Assembly (NCBI RefSeq): GCF_025244865.1
Contig: NZ_CP104272.1
Coordinates: 2,542,001-2,606,000, forward strand
From: Arthrobacter sp. zg-Y1110
GTDB taxonomy: Bacteria > Actinomycetota > Actinomycetes > Actinomycetales > Micrococcaceae
Direction of reading: 5' to 3'
Length of the DNA: 64,000 nt
Made by a program: the position numbers and the translations under genes. This document shows positions 61,540 through 64,000 of this stretch, in pieces (position 1 is the first letter of the stretch; every line of letters starts with the position of its first letter). The notes under the pieces were generated by a model. The model was not told the DNA's origin and made no database searches. It worked only from the letters and a program-made list of their open reading frames with translations.

Positions 61540-62601
61540 CTACGGCTCCACCGAATGGATCAGTTCAACCACCCGCGTCAGGACGCCTGCGTCGGTTTCC
61601 GGCGGCACGCCGTGGCCCAGGTTGACCACGTGGCCCGGAGCGGCCGCGCCGGCAGCAAGGACCTCGCGGACGTGTGCCTCGAGGACGTCCCACGGTGCGC
61701 TCAGCAGTGCAGGGTCAATATTGCCCTGCAGCGGCGTCGTGCCGCCGAGGCGGCGGTTGGCTTCGTCCAGCGGCAGCCGGTAATCCACGCCGACAACGTC
61801 CACGCCGACGTCGCGCATGGCCACCAGCAGCTCGGACGTGCCGGTGCCGAAATGCACCAGCGGGGCGCCGAGGCCGCGCACATGGTCCAAGGCACGGGAG
61901 GAGGCAGGCGCTACGTGCTTGACGTAGTCGGCCAGGCCAAGGGAACCGGCCCAGGAGTCGAAGAGCTGGCCGGCGCTGGCACCCGCTTCCAGCTGCGCGC
62001 GCAGGAACATTCCGGACGCGTCGGCGGCCCAGGCGGTCAGCGCCTGCCAGGCGTCGGGGTCAGCGTGCATCATGGTGCGCGGGCCGAGGTGGTCGCGGGA
62101 CGGCTTGCCCTCGACCATGTAGGCGGCCAGGGTGAACGGCGCGCCGGCGAATCCGATCAACGGCTTGGAACCAAGCTCGGCAACCGTCAGCCGGACGGCT
62201 TCCCGGATCGGCTCCAGTGCCTCTTCGGTCAGCCGCGGGAGGGCGGCGACGTCGGCGGCGGTACGCACCGGACTGCCCAGCACGGGTCCGACGCCGGGAA
62301 CGATGTCAACGTCCACGCCGGCCAGTTTCAGCGGAATAACGATGTCGGAAAAGAAGATGCCCGCATCCACGTCGTGGCGGCGCACCGGCTGCAGGGTAAT
62401 CTCCGCCGCCAGCTCGGGCCGGAGGCAGGATTCCAGCATCCCGATGCCCTGCCTGGCTTTCAGATACTCGGGCAGGGACCTGCCGGCCTGACGCATAAAC
62501 CACACCGGGCGGCGGGCGGGGGTTCCGCCGCGGTACGCGGTGATCAGGGGGGAATCGGCCGTGCGGCCGTCCAGCAGCGGGTGCGTGGCGCTAAGAGTCA
62601 T
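61540..62601 (-). CDS. hemE: uroporphyrinogen decarboxylase
   Basis: A 353-aa enzyme: RRPVWFMRQAGRSLPEY with the substrate-anchoring Arg, IFFSDIVIPLKLAGVDVDIV, FAGAPFTLAAYMVEG, and a C-terminal HGVPPETD. It decarboxylates uroporphyrinogen III to coproporphyrinogen III, the branch point for the coproporphyrin route. ATG at 62601 is preceded by GGGGAG (10 nt). First gene of the heme operon, divergent from hemA. Confidence 0.96.
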   Translation of the reverse strand: MTLSATHPLLDGRTADSPLITAYRGGTPARRPVWFMRQAGRSLPEYLKARQGIGMLESCLRPELAAEITLQPVRRHDVDAGIFFSDIVIPLKLAGVDVDIVPGVGPVLGSPVRTAADVAALPRLTEEALEPIREAVRLTVAELGSKPLIGFAGAPFTLAAYMVEGKPSRDHLGPRTMMHADPDAWQALTAWAADASGMFLRAQLEAGASAGQLFDSWAGSLGLADYVKHVAPASSRALDHVRGLGAPLVHFGTGTSELLVAMRDVGVDVVGVDYRLPLDEANRRLGGTTPLQGNIDPALLSAPWDVLEAHVREVLAAGAAAPGHVVNLGHGVPPETDAGVLTRVVELIHSVEP

Positions 62602-62704
62602 ACCTTGATTCTCCCCAAAATCGGGGACAAGCCATAACCGGGCACCCACCGGCGGCCGCGGTGGCGCTTCTCACACCCTTAAAGGGCCAATTCCGGCAGG
62701 CCGA

Positions 62705-62735
62705 TTGAAGGTATCCTCCCGGGCGTGGCTAGTAT
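62705..62735 (+). promoter_or_regulatory. candidate hemA promoter
   Basis: TTGAAG (62705-62710), 19-nt spacer, TAGTAT (62730-62735), 9 nt before the GTG at 62745. The start would lie within about 3 nt of the predicted transcript end, so the hemA mRNA is likely leaderless; no ribosome site is seen. Confidence 0.4.
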
Positions 62736-62744
62736 TGACCTACT

Positions 62745-64000
62745 GTGGTTCTACTTTCCCTCATTGCTACGCACACCGACGTAGACCTGGAGACTGTCGC
62801 CCGGCTGAGCGCCGGCGCATCCGAGGTCTCGTCTTCGCTGGTCGATTCCGGAACCGCCGTCTCCGGCTCCGTTGTCCTCGCTACCTGCAACCGGCTGGAG
62901 GTGTATTGCGAAACCGGCTCGGAAGCGGATATTGAAGCCGCCCGTTCCGCTGTCGTTGCAGAAATCAGCCGGCACTCCGGCATGAGCGAAGACCTTGTAT
63001 CCCGCTCCTTTGCCACGAACACCGGCGAGTCCGTTCCCCAGCATCTGTTCGCCGTCGGCGCGGGGCTGGATTCCGCCGTCGTAGGCGAACGCGAAATCGC
63101 CGGCCAGGTGCGCCGTGCGCTGATTGAAGCCCAGGAGAGCGGAACCGCCAGCGGCGGCCTCACCCGCTTATTCCAGACCGCTTCCCGCACCGCCAAGGAC
63201 GTCGGCGCCCTTACAGCCCTCGGTAAACGGGGGCTTTCCATTGTTTCGGTTGCCCTGGGCCTGGCCACGGACCTGTCCGAGGACCGCGACTGGTCCCGGA
63301 AGTCGGTGGTCGTGTTCGGCACCGGTGCCTACGCCGGCGCCACCATGGCCCTGCTCAAGGAGCGGGGCTGCACCGACATCAGTGTCTATTCCTCCTCCAA
63401 CCGCGCCGAGTCCTTCGCGGCCTCCCGCGGCGGGAAGCCCCTGACCCGTTCGTCCCTGCCCGAGGCCCTGACCCGGGCCGACGTCGTCATCGGCTGCAGC
63501 GGCAGCGACAGCCAGGTCAGCGCCGAAGATGTCCGCCGCGTCCGTGCAGCAGCCGGCAAGCCGCTGATCATCATTGACCTTGCCCTGACGCACGACTTCG
63601 ATCCGGCCGTCCGCGAGATCGACGGCGTCGAGCTGATCACCCTGGAATCCGTCCGGCTGGCCGCACCGGCCGAGCAGGCCGAATCGCTGAAGCAGGCAAG
63701 CACCATCGTCGCCGATGCCGCGAAGAACTTTTCCAAGCAGCAGCTCAGCCGCGAAATGGACTCAGCCATCGTCGCCCTGCGCCGGCACACCTTGGACGTG
63801 CTGGAATCGGAGTTGGAGAAGGTCCGCGCCCAGCACGGGTGCACCGGCGCCGCGCAGGAAGTGGAGTTCGCCATGCGCCGCATGGTCAAGCAGCTGCTCC
63901 ACGTTCCCACCGTGCGCGCCCGGGAACTGGCCGCAAGCGGCCAGCAGGAGGACTACATCCGGGGCCTTGAAGCCCTGTACGGGATCACGGTGGAGCGCAG
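62745..64000 (+). CDS. hemA: glutamyl-tRNA reductase, 3' end cut by window edge
   Basis: 418 codons are visible before the edge (normal length about 430-450). [14 protein letters not shown] starts the protein; the nucleophile Cys48 lies in ATCNRLEVY, and [33 protein letters not shown] and the NADPH-binding [17 protein letters not shown] are intact. It reduces glutamyl-tRNA to glutamate-1-semialdehyde for HemL. GTG start; divergent from hemE across 143 bp. The C-terminal dimer domain continues past the window. Confidence 0.95.
   Translation, partial: MVLLSLIATHTDVDLETVARLSAGASEVSSSLVDSGTAVSGSVVLATCNRLEVYCETGSEADIEAARSAVVAEISRHSGMSEDLVSRSFATNTGESVPQHLFAVGAGLDSAVVGEREIAGQVRRALIEAQESGTASGGLTRLFQTASRTAKDVGALTALGKRGLSIVSVALGLATDLSEDRDWSRKSVVVFGTGAYAGATMALLKERGCTDISVYSSSNRAESFAASRGGKPLTRSSLPEALTRADVVIGCSGSDSQVSAEDVRRVRAAAGKPLIIIDLALTHDFDPAVREIDGVELITLESVRLAAPAEQAESLKQASTIVADAAKNFSKQQLSREMDSAIVALRRHTLDVLESELEKVRAQHGCTGAAQEVEFAMRRMVKQLLHVPTVRARELAASGQQEDYIRGLEALYGITVER

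Noticed and set aside
1..64000. Prophage, insertion sequence, integron or CRISPR-Cas locus
   Set aside because: No transposase, integrase, Cas protein, terminal inverted repeats with target duplications or spacer arrays were found; the gene set is conserved chromosomal.

Overview
The window is high-GC actinobacterial DNA, most like Arthrobacter sensu lato (Micrococcaceae, Micrococcales). This rests on recognised families and gene order (mtrA-mtrB-lpqB, adnAB, uvrD2-nudC, iscS-mnmA, a coproporphyrin-type heme cluster), on many ATGA/GTGA start-stop overlaps and on frequent GTG and TTG starts. No database search was possible, so names come from motifs I can read. I see no phage, insertion sequence, integrase or CRISPR array. 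It is mostly conserved chromosome with some odd accessory genes.

Layout. 1-5.2 kb (minus): mtrA-mtrB-lpqB envelope signalling, then a comF-like gene running off the left edge. 5.4-11.7 kb (plus): a six-gene membrane/MoxR/DUF58 cluster. 11.7-15.7 kb (minus): iscS-mnmA (tRNA thiolation), chorismate mutase and a MetE-like protein without any cysteine. 15.8-19 kb (plus): P-loop kinase, J-domain/NERD-like fusion, trmL, a methyltransferase. 19.1-21.7 kb (minus): etfB-etfA and a PIG-L deacetylase. 21.9-27.3 kb: an HtrA-type protease, divergent from a TPM-domain membrane protein and PspA, then a small membrane protein. 27.4 kb: initiator tRNA with its own promoter and terminator. 27.6-38.9 kb: UPF0182, PDZ-Lon protease, a zincin-like protein, a YgjP-type metallopeptidase, an orphan E1/ThiF-like protein, uvrD2 and nudC. 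39-42.6 kb (plus): a phosphotransferase-like protein, then a YtrA-type regulator with an ABC exporter. 42.7-50 kb (minus): alkyltransferase-like protein, adnA, adnB. 50-53.8 kb (plus): DEDDh exonuclease and metNIQ. 53.9-62.6 kb (minus): hemE-hemY-hemQ-hemH-hemC-hemD-hemB-hemL, with hemA divergent and cut by the right edge.

How the genes work together. The heme genes encode nearly the whole coproporphyrin-dependent route from glutamyl-tRNA to heme; HemQ and a ferrochelatase with [2Fe-2S]-type cysteines are its hallmarks. AdnAB is the mycobacterial-type end-resection machine, here translationally coupled to an alkylation-damage sensor. IscS hands sulfur to MnmA. MtrAB/LpqB, HtrA, TPM-PspA and the MoxR cluster form an envelope-homeostasis theme. 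From memory, the UPF0182-PDZ/Lon-zincin-uvrD2-nudC-adnAB order parallels Mycobacterium tuberculosis Rv3193c-Rv3202c, but here a metallopeptidase and an E1-like gene lie before uvrD2.

The points most worth a second look are the E1-like/metallopeptidase pair beside uvrD2, the J-domain/NERD-like fusion, the cysteine-free MetE homologue, the ATL-AdnAB coupling, the metNIQ leader with a terminator hairpin, the 14-bp direct repeats before the PDZ-Lon gene, and three proteins with altered catalytic residues.
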